Below are positions 23,776-34,575 of a DNA stretch of 64,000 nt, in pieces; the stretch's first letter is position 1; each line of letters starts with the position of its first letter. The DNA comes from Tenodera sinensis (lineage: Eukaryota > Arthropoda > Insecta > Mantodea > Mantidae), in contig CM060962.1 of assembly GCA_030765045.1 (NCBI GenBank), positions 150,207,525-150,271,524 of the forward strand. The letters are read 5' to 3'. Under the pieces are notes generated by a model that did not search any database, had not been told where the DNA came from, and saw nothing but the letters and a program-made list of their open reading frames with translations. Made by a program: the position numbers and the translations under genes.

Positions 23776-24565
23776 TAATCTCAACATTGTGAGACGTAAT
23801 CACATGAAATTAACGGGATATGCGTGTATTCGTTAGTTTGCACGAATTCATAAACACAAGGCTGACGTGGTCAGTGTAGACGACAATGGGATTATTACAC
23901 ACATATTCCCTAAATTTTACCAATGCAAAATAAATGGCAGAAATTTGCTTCTCTGTGGTACAAGCCTGGGCTTCGGTTTTGGATAACTCACGAGAGGCGA
24001 CTGGAATTAAATGATCCTGGACTTTTTCATCTCTTTGTATGATTATGGCACCATAGTCTAATCCTGAAGCATGTGCGTAAATGATATATGGTAAATCGTC
24101 CCGCGGTTTTTCTAACAGTATGGAGGACGAAAATAGTTTCTTTACATTCTGGAATGCTTCTTCTTCGATAGAGGTCCAATGCCATTTTACGTCTTTTCTG
24201 AGTAATACCCTCAAAGGTGCTACCACATTTGCATAATCAACCATGAATATGGACTGGTAATTTAAAATGCCCAAGAACCTCCTTAATTGTTTCAAATTTC
24301 TAGGAGCAGGAATTTTGTTTATACTTTCAATTCTTTGTGGGTTGGGTCTAATAGCACCACTTGAAATTGGATACCCTAAAAATTCAGCCTGCTTAACGAA
24401 AAGGGATGTTTTACTAGGCTTAATTGTCATATTTGCTTTTCTTAGTTTGCTTAATATATAGTCAATATGACCTAAGTGGTGTTCGATGTCTTCTGAAAAT
24501 ATAGTAAAGTTGTCTACATACTGTCACAAATTTATTAATAGTTTCACCAAAAATTTTGTACAGGG
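23776..24565 (-). pseudogene. gypsy2 reverse transcriptase end and RNase H start
   Basis: This resumes gypsy2 pol directly after the gypsy1 insertion. The first residues contain the catalytic box as YVDN where YVDD is expected (about 24520). The FLGYPIS block (about 24380) and LRRFLGILNYQ (about 24280) are standard gypsy thumb/connection motifs. RNase H begins with YIIYAHASGLDYGAII (about 24100), where the catalytic aspartate of YTDAS is replaced by His or Ala. The frame 24430-23810 is open for 206 codons. The altered catalytic residues and the insertions on both sides make it inactive. Confidence 0.8.
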
Positions 24566-25148
24566 TGGTGCGGGATTTTTGGATGGGTGTATGTTTCTGG
24601 TCTACTTGGGAAGGGGTAGGTCGGGAAAGCGTGGGTGCTCTTGATTGCTCCGGCTTTTTACAGTGTGGTTTTTGAGCACGAGATCTTTATCTCAGGGTTG
24701 TCCAGCTGAGGAATGTCCAGGTAATAAATTGAAGTCTTCTATTTCATTTAGTGTTTACTTCACTTTACTCATGCCCCCTTCCGACACACAAGACCATGAA
24801 GTATTGCGATCCGCGTAACGCACACGTCTGTCTATCCCCCTGAAGATCTGCCAAGCAAGTGTCCTTCTCTCCCGAAGAACTGTATTTCTCAACTCGGCCC
24901 TTCCGCTTGGCCAGCTTCACCTTGCAATTAGGCACGTACGTCTTCACGCGTTGGGTTTTTCAACCCTATTGTTCCCTTTCTTTCAGGGGTTGTTGGCTTC
25001 TCGAGGCACCGTTACTTTCCCTGCCTGTACCCTCGGCCCACCAGTCGAGTTGTCAGGTAAAGCCTTTATTCCATTTTCAATGATATACAAATTATTACAT
25101 AGGTACGCGGGTTTTAATTGGCGGGCGCGGGCGCGGGTTTCCGCCTCA
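24566..25148 (-). repeat. gypsy1 3' LTR
   Basis: 583 bp, beginning TGAG and ending CCA on the reverse strand. It contains an AATAAA signal on the reverse strand (about 25066). Confidence 0.92.
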
Positions 25149-26183
25149 TATGCCCTTCGGAGGAATTTTCCGTTTTTTTAAAGGAAAAATCGAAAATTTC
25201 TTCGACAGTCCCACTAGCAATCTGCGTACTCAGACGATAAACGTTCCCTATATATTTTTTTTTCTTGTTCCGTCTTGTGTGTCAGGTGAGGTATTCTAAT
25301 TATGACATACATGTTATATTACAAAAATTGACCCTTGATACATTTTAGGAATTCTCAAAATATACAAAACATCTTATCCTATTAACTAGTACATCACATT
25401 GCACATGTAATTGAAGTTACACAATATTTCAATGCCTTAACGCTAAAATTGTTACAGTTTGGTAATATACGTATATACAGATATTACTGTCATATGTTTT
25501 TGGGGTACTGTTTTCTCTGATGCAATGACAGTTTTTGTGCACCAGGAAACTGCTGAGTGCACTTTTCTGTGGTACACTCGTGGTATTTCACTTCTAATCA
25601 CACGAATATGGCATGTCCACTATTTCGCGCACTTCATGCCTATTCACACGTCTTAACTTACACTATGTGTGGATTTAGCATACATTGTATTGTATATACA
25701 TTTTCCTCTATAGTACTATTATCCTATCCAATCTTATTTGGACATGTTTACTAGTAAAATCGGCAGCACGGCCATTTTGTCAACTGTGGCTACTATACAC
25801 ACTGCCTTGTTCTCCTAACATCCACTTGAGTGTTTTCTGACATTAGTATAAATATATACAATTTCACTGTCTCCCTTGTATTTACAGAATGTACTACTGC
25901 TTTTATATATCTTCTTCCTTTATCTTAATACTACTCGGGAGAGTGAGTTTATTATTATTGTCCCTCAGAAATTCTATTTCTACTATATACAGGTACTTAT
26001 ACCCTATTCAACACAATCGTTAACAATACTAATGGTTTTACCCACTCATGACATCAGGTTTTATTATTACGGTTAAGGAAAAAAAAAGAGGATAATGCTA
26101 AACTTGAGGTGTCGTCAGTGACATCCTACGATAGTGAAGTTTATTACGTAAAAAAACTTTTATGAAGCAAGATCATCGCTGCG
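25149..26183 (-). other. gypsy1 3' internal region, non-coding
   Basis: About 1 kb between the integrase stop and the 3' LTR. No env-like or other frame is recognisable. The purine-rich segment next to the LTR (reverse strand, about 25175-25149) would be the polypurine tract. Confidence 0.55.
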
Positions 26184-27714
26184 TCATATAATGGATTCGT
26201 TTGTTGCATTATCTATTTGTTTGAATAGTCGCAGGAGCGCTAGATTATATCTGCCTATAACTTTTTGTGTTCTAATATCTGCTACCTCGAACGATCGATC
26301 ACTCAGTTCGTTAACTATCACTACGGGACCTTGCCACAATAGGTGTAATTTCTGCGACGTTTTATTCAATAATGATGACTTGTGGTGTGCCCGCACTACT
26401 ACTTTTTCTCCCACTTTTGGTTTCCACTGGTGCTTGTGACGCCGTTTCTTCTTGTGGCGTATTTCCGCGCGTTTTACCAATCGTTCGTATGCTTTCTTAA
26501 TTTTCTGCATTTTGGTTTCTTGCTGTGTGCTGATTGACGTCGGTAAGCCTGGGATTATTGCTTCCGACTGCTGTCCCGTATGGAGTACTATAGGTGCGTA
26601 GCCGGTGTTCGGGTTTATGGTATTGTTTAGTATGCGTTCGATCATGGGTATTTTTGGTACCCATGAAGTTTGTTTGCGATGAGACACCACGCGAAGAAAA
26701 ATCGATAAATCTCTCATTGTTCGTTCACATGGGTTTGCCTGAGGGTGGTATGCCGTAGAGTGGTAAATTTTAATCCCCGCTGCCTTGATTTTATTGACGA
26801 AGTTTTTACCTTTATGAACAGATGCATTATCTGCCAAGATGGCGTCCATTTTACCATGTTTGGGGACGAAGTCCTCCATGATTTTGGCCGCGCATGCAGC
26901 GCTTGTCAATTTTTTTCATGGGATACAGTTTTACAAGTTTGGTGAAAACGTCGACTAACACAAAGATGTATTTCAAGCCTGCGGTTCCCGCAGGTAATGG
27001 ACCATGTGCGTCCACTGTCACTAAAGCGAGCGGTTTGTCGCGTAGAATAGATATTGGGGGCGTGTCGTATTTAACGTTCAGTGGTTTTGGTTTCTGACAT
27101 AGTTCGCACGCTGAGATGCGCTGTCGGACCTTGTGATGAAGGCGAGGTATATTGAAATGTTCACCTATGGTGAGACATGTTTTTTCTGATCCAGCGTGGA
27201 TAAGGGCTACATGAAAAGCATCGATAATTAAGTTCTCTAGCGAGCGAGGTGCATATGTCCGCCATGTTGGCTGGTCTCTGCCTTGCAGTTTGTATAAGGT
27301 GCCGTTCCGTTTGCCTATAGTTCCCTGTGTTTCCGCTTGGATTTCGGGTGCTTTCATGAGTAACTCGGCGAGTTTGTCACCCTCGTGTTGTAATTTCGTA
27401 ATGTTTTTGACCTGTTTTAATAGTACTTTGTTAAGGTCGATGTCCAGTTTCAGAACGTGTACTTCACGCTGTGTGTTACCCTGTCTTTCTGGTAGTTCGC
27501 CCTTGGTGCTTATTCTTGACAGCGTATCGGCGAAAATGTTCTGGTTCCCCGGAATGTGGGTGATGGTGACGTCATATGACATGATTTCATGGACGTACCG
27601 GGATATCTTTGAACTGGTCAATTTGCAGTTCTTAATAAAGGATAGGCTTACGTGATCGGCGAAGATGACGATTTTGCAATTGAAAATGTAGTGCCTAAAT
27701 TTTTGTAACGCCAA
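26184..27714 (-). pseudogene. gypsy1 RNase H end and integrase
   Basis: From 27714 the frame covers the end of RNase H (HIPGNQNIFADTLSR), a zinc-binding HHCC region (the ISACELCQKPK part at about 27115) and the integrase core with first catalytic Asp in TVDAHGPL (about 27015). A frame change at about 26860-26900 leads to the second frame (26909-26184) with Asp in ILADNAS (about 26830) and Glu in NPCERTMRD (about 26730). The DDE triad is therefore complete. The lysine-rich carboxy end includes HKHQWKPKVGEKV. One frame change inside the core would block translation unless it is a sequencing error. Confidence 0.85.
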
Positions 27715-28845
27715 GAATATGGCTGCTATCTCTTGTTCTGTGACGCAAGCGACCTTCTCAGTGTTGGTCAGGACGCAGTACTGATAACGTATTGTTGACC
27801 CTGGTCATCGTATTGGCATAGAATTGCTCCGAAACCAGAAATAGCGGCGTCTGTGTAGATATAAAATGGTCTATCCATTTGAGGGCATGCAAGCAAGATA
27901 GCTTGACCAAATAACTCTTTAACTCTATCGAAAGCTAGTTGTTGGGTGCTGGACCATTGCCACCGTACATTCTTCTTAAGTAGTTCTCTCAAGGGCGCTA
28001 CTTCTTTAGCGTAATTCGCCAGGAATCGGGCTTCATATTGGAAAATACCTAATATCCGGCGAAGCTGTTTAACGTTCTTAGGCGCTGGAATTTCTTTAAT
28101 TATTCTAATTCTCTCTTGGTCTGGTGATACGCCCTCTCTAGAAATGACGTAGCCCAAAAATTGCACTTTCTCCTGAAAAAAATGTTTTTTGCAAATTTGG
28201 TGTTAGGCCATTTTCGCGTAATTTTGTAATCACGAAGTCCAAGTGTTGTATGTGTTCCTCTATGCTTTCGTCGTGGACGAGGAAGTCATCTACGTATTGT
28301 GTTAGAAACTTTTGGGTGGCATCGCCAAAAATTGCATACATAGCTCTAAGAAAGCCGCTACCACTGACTGATAAACCAAAGGCCAATCGTGTATATTCAA
28401 ATACACGACCTTGATATAAAAATCCTGTGTATTTTCTCAAGTTTTCCTGCAGTGAAATCTGTAGATAGGAATTGGTAAGGTCGATTGAGGAAAACCATTT
28501 TTTTTGGCCTATGCTGGCAAGCACTTGATCTATGGCTATAGTTCGGAAATTGTCCGGCACGATGTATTGGTTTAGGTGTCTCGCGTCAATTGTAATACGG
28601 ACTTTACCATTTGCTTTTCTCACTATGCAGAGCGGGTTCAGGAAGGGTGTGTTCGAAATTTGTATGATATTCTGCTCCAGCATTTCATTAATGGTTGCAT
28701 CTACAGCAGGTCTAAGGTCTAGCGGAATGTTTCGGCATTTATATCGCCATGGTGTTTGCTTGCTTAATCTGGAATTCGTATTGGAGTGAGGTGAATAAAC
28801 CCGTTCTCTCAGTAAATGCCGAGCGGTTTTTCCACAAGACGTCAA
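27715..28845 (-). pseudogene. gypsy1 reverse transcriptase and RNase H start
   Basis: Frame 28845-28138 carries the reverse transcriptase: VRITIDARHLNQ (about 28600), FSSIDLTNSYLQI (about 28490) and the catalytic QYVDDFLV (about 28300). A frame change at about 28150 leads to 28166-27768, with FLGYVIS, LRRILGIFQY and the RNase H opening YTDAAISGFGAILC (about 27860). Another frame change follows before the RNase H end. The frame change relative to the protease ORF near 28800 lies close to where pol would continue. All catalytic residues are present, so inactivation is by frame disruption only. Confidence 0.85.
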
Positions 28846-29767
28846 AAAGTTTCTGTCTATTTTTGTTATTTAAGTGTGGGATTTCATTCACCCTTCTCTC
28901 AATATTTCTGCGAATATGGTCACAGCTTTCAGGTATCATTTGGGTCGGTGCAAGGGATTGTATTTCTGACGCTTCATTCAGTCTTTGCGTTTGCACATTA
29001 AGTGAACCGGTTTTTACCGTGAGGGGTGTATAACTCGTTTTTACTTCCGTACGCGCTTCCACATACCTAACATTTTCGCAGTTAAAAACGTCGCTTTCAT
29101 CGTCTGTCTCCATCATCTCCCTAACTTGGAGGTGTGCCAAAAATATTCCCTCGTTTACCTGAACCATTTGAACGAAGAATTGTTCCCTTTCCAACTGAAG
29201 TTCGCCTTCAGTCAGCTGTGGCCCTTCCCCAGTCAGCTGAGCGAAAGGTACAATGACCTCCCTATTTTCACACGTTACTGTGAATATTTTGCTGTCGTAA
29301 TTGATACGGGCTTGCCAAGAGTCAAAGAAATCACTACCAAAGAGTATCTGTACAGCGAGGTGTGGAATTATTAGGAAGATAAATTCCATGTGCTCTCCGC
29401 CCATTGTAAATGCAATCATGACCTGTTTTTGAATCCTTTGTCTTTTTCTTCCTATGGCTAGCAACGCATATACGTTTTTCGTCGGAAGTGTCTGTAATTT
29501 TAGCCCTTTCGTGGTTAAATGGTTAAAGAATTGCTGGCTACACACTGATGCTGTTGCCCCCGTGTCTAGGGTGGCGAGAAAAGTTTCATTTTGGATTAGG
29601 ATTTCTACTTGTGGTGTTTCCGCGATTTCCTGAATTTTTTCCATTTCGACCTTGCCTCTTGCATTGTTGTGGCTGGTTGCTTCCGTGTTTTGTACATTCA
29701 GCATTGACACTGTGTTATTGTTCCCTTCGTTGAAAATATGCCTCGTTGTTGGAATCGGGAACCTCAT
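28739..29767 (-). CDS. gypsy1 aspartic protease and linker
   Basis: The pepsin-like retroviral protease motif LATLDTGATASVCS lies near 29590-29550, followed by the flap and an ILFGSDFF block (about 29335). It would cut the gag-pol polyprotein during particle maturation. The frame starts a few codons beyond the gag stop (29779) in a different phase, as expected for ribosomal frameshifting between gag and pol. After the protease comes a linker of about 150 residues ending in an RR-x-NEIPHLNNKNRQKL block that joins the reverse transcriptase. Confidence 0.8.
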   Translation of the reverse strand: MRFPIPTTRHIFNEGNNNTVSMLNVQNTEATSHNNARGKVEMEKIQEIAETPQVEILIQNETFLATLDTGATASVCSQQFFNHLTTKGLKLQTLPTKNVYALLAIGRKRQRIQKQVMIAFTMGGEHMEFIFLIIPHLAVQILFGSDFFDSWQARINYDSKIFTVTCENREVIVPFAQLTGEGPQLTEGELQLEREQFFVQMVQVNEGIFLAHLQVREMMETDDESDVFNCENVRYVEARTEVKTSYTPLTVKTGSLNVQTQRLNEASEIQSLAPTQMIPESCDHIRRNIERRVNEIPHLNNKNRQKLFDVLWKNRSAFTERTGLFTSLQYEFQIKQANTMAI

Positions 29768-29778
29768 CCAACCCGGTT

Positions 29779-31758
29779 CTAGTTTCCCGAATTGTTTAAA
29801 ACCCGATTACCATTTTGCGCCGTGGCTCCGTCACCTGATGTAGCATTCTCGGACGTCACGAATGGTGAACAGCCAAACCATTTTTGTCGGCTTACGGCGC
29901 CTTGGCTTTGTGCATGTGTTGCGGATTGCGGTCTATTGGTGGTGTTGTGCCATTGGGTGGCGTTATAGTTCTCATGGTTGTTGCCTCCGTACATATTGAA
30001 ATCCGCCATGTTGTGCCTGTCTTCAGCGTTTTCCGCGCCGTTGTACACATTATTCTGCCACTGGCTCCCTGAGGGGTTTTCTCGGGGCGGGCTACTCGTG
30101 TACTGCCTTCGGTGTGTGGTATGTCTGTTCTGGTATCTGTCGGTGTCGTCTGTTCGTCGTCGTTGTCCCCGAATTTGCACATAATTAATCTGATGGTGCC
30201 GTTGTCCCTGGTATCCGTGATGGGGTCTTTCTCGGGGTGGACGCTGTTGGTGGTGTCTATGATCATTCCGGGAATCGGATGAGGGTGCCTGTTCTCGATA
30301 GCGTTCCCGGGTGTGACCCTGGTCATATCGGCGCTCATTGTAGTTGGCTCTTGCCCTCGTCCCACTAAAAATGTGTTCATTGTGTGGGACCTCATTTCGC
30401 GGGACTGGGTTCGATTCAGACATATGTGGCGCTAATGCTGTTAATAAATCCAGCGTTCCGGCTATGCTGTTGGGTCGGGCAACAATGAGATGGTTCTTTA
30501 TCTGTTCCGGAAAGTGCCTTATGACAAGAGAAATGAATTCTTGTTCTTCCATTGGAGGGTCCAGTAGTTGGCTCTGTTGGGCGAGGTCTAGGAAATAATC
30601 CACCATGGATTTTGCGCGTACATCGAATTTTCCGTTGTTGATTTTTGTACGTACCGCGTACTGAGTTGCACTATTCCAGTATTTGGCGAGGAAATGATGT
30701 TTAAAATCTGAGTATGTGGCATGGTCACCTACCGCTAACCTAAACCAAGTGAGTGATCGTCCTTGTAGGCCTTTCTTCACTATTAGCGTTTTAAACGATT
30801 CTGGGATAGCTTTTAGGTGGAAGTATGACTCGAGATCCATTACATACCGCTTAGCGTTGTCTCTCGCGTCATTAAAAGTGGGTACTGCAATTTCGTTTAA
30901 TAGATGGTAGTGGTTGGGGAAACCATGTGTCATGCAATGGGTCTGTGTGCTCTCCGGACTTATACTACTACACGATTCTGCAGGCGATGTTGAAGACGCC
31001 GCAGAACGCGCGTTCAACATCCCCTGGCTCTCTGACGCACTAGAAGTGGCAGTGTACGTTTGTTGAGGTTGGTTGCTCTTTGTTATGGTGAGCCCATTTA
31101 TGGCTTCTTTGAGCACTGCCATTTCTTGCACGTGGTGTTCTACAGATGTAAGTGTTGAGCGATGAGCCGCTGCTGCCTGTGTTATTATATCTTGCATTTT
31201 CGTGAGTTCATGTCTCTGTTCATTTTGTTGCGTCTGTATAACTTTTCTTACTTCAGAAAATTCGGCTTGCGTTCTCGCTTCGGCACTTTGCTGCCGCTTT
31301 TCCAATGTCGCACAGGTGGAGTGCAGCTCCTCGCTCAATTGTGCATACAACTTATTGCTAGTAGTCGAAACACGATTAACTTGGTCTTTAATAGTTTCTA
31401 ATTCCTTTTGCGTGTCATGCACTTCTGTGCGCAAGTTTAGGAATTCTGCTTCAATTCTGATTTGGCCTAGGCAAATGCTATCCAGGGCTTGTTTTTGTTG
31501 TTCTATATGTTTACTCTGTTCTGTTAAGCTACTTTGAAGTTGCGCTCCTTGAGTGGTTATTTTGTTGTCTAACTGTGTACTCTGTTCTGCTAATCTACTT
31601 CCCAAATTCTGGAACTGCTGAAGCATCTGTTGCATCATAGTTGTGAGGCTGAGTGCAGTTTCAGGAGAAATTTCCTCTACGGTAATGTGTGTTTGTTGTT
31701 CTTGGGCCTGTTGTTCCGCCATGTCAACGCTTATTATTTTTCCGTTTCTCAATTTCAT
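29779..31758 (-). CDS. gypsy1 gag, 659 residues
   Basis: An intact frame from an ATG at 31758. Residues about 30-220 are predicted coiled coil, rich in Gln, Glu and Leu heptads. The retrotransposon-gag domain follows at about 290-440, with YVMDLESYF, WFRLAVGDH and YFLDLAQQSQLLD blocks. The carboxy part is arginine-, histidine- and glutamine-rich with no clear CCHC knuckle, so it probably binds RNA through basic charge. Gag would assemble the cytoplasmic particle. The intact frame and near-identical LTRs suggest recent activity. Confidence 0.88.
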   Translation of the reverse strand: MKLRNGKIISVDMAEQQAQEQQTHITVEEISPETALSLTTMMQQMLQQFQNLGSRLAEQSTQLDNKITTQGAQLQSSLTEQSKHIEQQKQALDSICLGQIRIEAEFLNLRTEVHDTQKELETIKDQVNRVSTTSNKLYAQLSEELHSTCATLEKRQQSAEARTQAEFSEVRKVIQTQQNEQRHELTKMQDIITQAAAAHRSTLTSVEHHVQEMAVLKEAINGLTITKSNQPQQTYTATSSASESQGMLNARSAASSTSPAESCSSISPESTQTHCMTHGFPNHYHLLNEIAVPTFNDARDNAKRYVMDLESYFHLKAIPESFKTLIVKKGLQGRSLTWFRLAVGDHATYSDFKHHFLAKYWNSATQYAVRTKINNGKFDVRAKSMVDYFLDLAQQSQLLDPPMEEQEFISLVIRHFPEQIKNHLIVARPNSIAGTLDLLTALAPHMSESNPVPRNEVPHNEHIFSGTRARANYNERRYDQGHTRERYREQAPSSDSRNDHRHHQQRPPRERPHHGYQGQRHHQINYVQIRGQRRRTDDTDRYQNRHTTHRRQYTSSPPRENPSGSQWQNNVYNGAENAEDRHNMADFNMYGGNNHENYNATQWHNTTNRPQSATHAQSQGAVSRQKWFGCSPFVTSENATSGDGATAQNGNRVLNNSGN

Positions 31759-32044
31759 ACGACTGTATAATTAGTTTTGTACTGGCTGCTTATCCTGAGT
31801 CGGGATGTGTCACTGGAGTATAAAAGTGTACTTACTCGTTGTTGTTGTTGTGATGAACGGTTTACCTCGTTTACGTGTTGGGTGTTGAGGATGGTCACTA
31901 ATGATGTGTGTGGTGTCCTTCGGTGTGATGCTTCCTAGGCGGAGTCGTTCTCTGTGTAGCGGTGAAATCCAGCTCGGACCAGGTCGCTGCTGAAGTTGAT
32001 GAGGTCTTCGTGGACGTAGTTTGGTGCTGATGTGGGTAGTTTAT

Positions 32045-32060
32045 GACACGTTGGGTGCCA
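32045..32060 (-). promoter_or_regulatory. gypsy1 primer-binding site
   Basis: TGGCACCCAACGTGTC on the reverse strand, 3 nt inside the 5' LTR. It resembles the PBS type that pairs with a lysine tRNA; the exact tRNA was not tested. Confidence 0.7.
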
Positions 32061-32063
32061 TTT

Positions 32064-32646
32064 TGGTGCGGGATTTTTGGATGGGTGTATGTTTCTGGTC
32101 TACTTGGGAAGGGGTAGGTCGGGAAAGCGTGGGTGCTCTTGATTGCTCCGGCTTTTTACAGTGTGGTTTTTGAGCACGAGATCTTTATCTCAGGGTTGTC
32201 CAGCTGAGGAATGTCCAGGTAATAAATTGAAGTCTTCTATTTCATTTAGTGTTTACTTCACTTTACTCATGCCCCCTTCCGACACACAAGACCATGAAGT
32301 ATTGCGATCCGCGTAACGCACACGTCTGTCTATCCCCCTGAAGATCTGCCAAGCAAGTGTCCTTCTCTCCCGAAGAACTGTATTTCTCAACTCGGCCCTT
32401 CCGCTTGGCCAGCTTCACCTTGCAATTAGGCACGTACGTCTTCACGCGTTGGGTTTTTCAACCCTATTGTTCCCTTTCTTTCAGGGGTTGTTGGCTTCTC
32501 GAGGCACCGTTACTTTCCCTGCCTGTACCCTCGGCCCACCAGTCGAGTTGTCAGGTAAAGCCTTTATTCCATTTTCAATGATATACAAATTATTACATAG
32601 GTACGCGGGTTTTAATTGGCGGGCGCGGGCGCAGGTTTTCGGCTCA
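32064..32646 (-). repeat. gypsy1 5' LTR
   Basis: 583 bp, nearly identical to 24566-25148. The only differences I see are three bases in its outer 14 bp. Confidence 0.92.
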
Positions 32647-32650
32647 AGGG

Positions 32651-33221
32651 CTCTTAATAATGCACTACTATTGGTATGCATTCGAAGGCGCTACTCGAAA
32701 TTGATACAATATACCTGAGCGTAAAAAAGAAGTGTACTTTCTCAAATCTTCCCTTAATGGAATTTGCCAAAAAGAAGCTGTCAAATCAGCTGTGGAGAAA
32801 AATTTCCCTTTTTGCAATTTGCTTAAAGTAACCTCAACGCTTTCTGGTCTAAATTGACCTGGTTTACAGTGTTGATTTAACTTCCTAGCGTCTAAGGTTA
32901 CTCTGACTTTACCATCTTCTTTGCTTACAATACACAAGAGGTTCACAAATTCTGAATTGAAAATTTCAATGACGTCATCTTGCAACATAACCGTATGAGT
33001 AAAAGGTTTGATTGGTAGCATCTCAAATGAGTGAGTATAATGGGTACATCTTCCAGGTTCTTCGGAAAATACATCTCTATTTCTAAGAGAATTTCGAATA
33101 GTTGATGCTTTTGTTTCTGATTTAAATAGTTTGCTGGATCTGCTTTCTCTTTTAATAGCTCTCTTAAATTATCATGTTTTTTTCTGATCTTGATACCTAT
33201 TCGTGTTTCTGCAATCCACAA
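32651..33221 (-). pseudogene. gypsy2 reverse transcriptase, amino part
   Basis: Two overlapping frames (33221-32943 and 33021-32668) hold the start of the gypsy2 reverse transcriptase: VRVTLDARKLNQ (about 32895), FSTADLTASFWQI (about 32795) and LREDLRKYTSF (about 32745). They differ in phase, so there is a frameshift near 33000. The domain is cut by gypsy1 just before the catalytic box, which appears on the other side at about 24520. Confidence 0.85.
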
Positions 33222-33460
33222 ATCCTAAGGGATTTTCTTGGGAAACATCTATTTCTTTCTTTTTATTAATCTCTATATCATCATATCACCTATCTATATC
33301 CTATTCTATATCATACTTTGCACTACTTATTTTTGCTAATTCCATATCCCATATTTTAATACATACTACAAAGAATGCATCCTTTCTAATTTCCTCCTCT
33401 GCATCCTCCATCACAACTATCTGGAAATTGCTATCATCTACAAATGGTACTGTTATAATC

Positions 33461-33823
33461 TCATTCTCGATTGTTCAGTCCAAAAAGACGGTTCTCAAAA
33501 TTTATAAGATCTTCCCATCGATACAAGCAATCACACCCTATTATCATATCGGCAACTAATCTCATTACTACCAGAAATAGAATTTGGGTAGTTTTCCCCT
33601 TAATCTCTATGTCCAACATGGCTTGTAATTTAACTCTTTCTTTCCTTTTACCTATGGCCAAAGAACAATATATCCCACTTACTGGTAATGCCATAATTTT
33701 TAATCCATCTCTTATCAGTTCATCATAAAAGTGGTGTGAACAGACTGTGCTATTTGCTCCTGTATCAATAATTGCATGATATTTTCTGTTTATACCAACT
33801 TCTATTTTGGGTGTCTCCGCCAT
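33461..33823 (-). pseudogene. gypsy2 protease
   Basis: An open frame of 120 codons with the retropepsin motif AIIDTGANSTVCS (about 33780-33745) and a MIIGCDCL block (about 33540). It parallels the gypsy1 protease. The flanking pol and gag frames are broken, so it cannot be made as part of a full polyprotein. Confidence 0.8.
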
Positions 33824-34575
33824 TCTTTCATTTTCTACTCCCCTTTTTTTTAATTTCCCTATTTTGTTTTATCATAAATTGCCCTCTTGGAACTTTTTTT
33901 CGTATACTTAACACCTCGTTCCTTAATATTCTGCCCAGTCTTTACAGAGGACGTGTTTGACTGGGGATTTCGTTTCCCGGAACTTTCCTAATTGCCCCGG
34001 TGCTATTTCCATTGTTATGAGGAGTGTTGTTACTCTCTGACACCTGATTGTGACAAGGACCTGCAATCTGTCTAGGAAATTTAATAGCCTCAGCCCTTCC
34101 TGTCTCTACTGGTCAGTTCCTACCACTTCGATTATCTTCTTCATATCTAAGTGACCTTGAACTTTGGGAGTTGGCTGACCTTCGCCTTGGCGAGTATGGT
34201 GACCTTGGCCCATATTCATAATTATTAGCACTAACCCAGTATTCGTTATCGAAGTTCCTTATAATCTGAAATCTTTTTGTCTCCTCCTGTTCTGGTTAAA
34301 TCTACCTGAATCTATATAGTTTACCACAACATTCCTCCCTCTATGAGCTTCGTGCCAACTCCTGTCATGTTTGTTGTAATTACGTCTCCCATGATTTTGC
34401 CAGTAATTTGTCTCTACTCTTGGTACTGGACCACGATGTCTATCCCTAATGTCCTGACTCTTATTTTGAGAGAATTTTGCCCCTTGCCCGAAAGGATTTC
34501 TAAAATCCGTTTCAAATCTTTCTTGATTTCCATTATCATGTCACGCAGATTGCTTTTGTTTGTTGGCTTCCAAGG

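Larger units (their letters stand above)
24566..32646 (-). mobile_element. gypsy1: young Ty3/gypsy LTR retrotransposon
   Basis: It is 8.1 kb with 583-bp LTRs (24566-25148 and 32064-32646), 4-bp TSDs AGGG (24562-24565 and 32647-32650), a primer-binding site, gag and pol. The LTRs look identical apart from three substitutions in the last 14 bp of one end. It is inserted in the reverse-transcriptase region of gypsy2. Its proteins resemble those of gypsy2, so the two are related families. No env gene was found. Confidence 0.92.
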
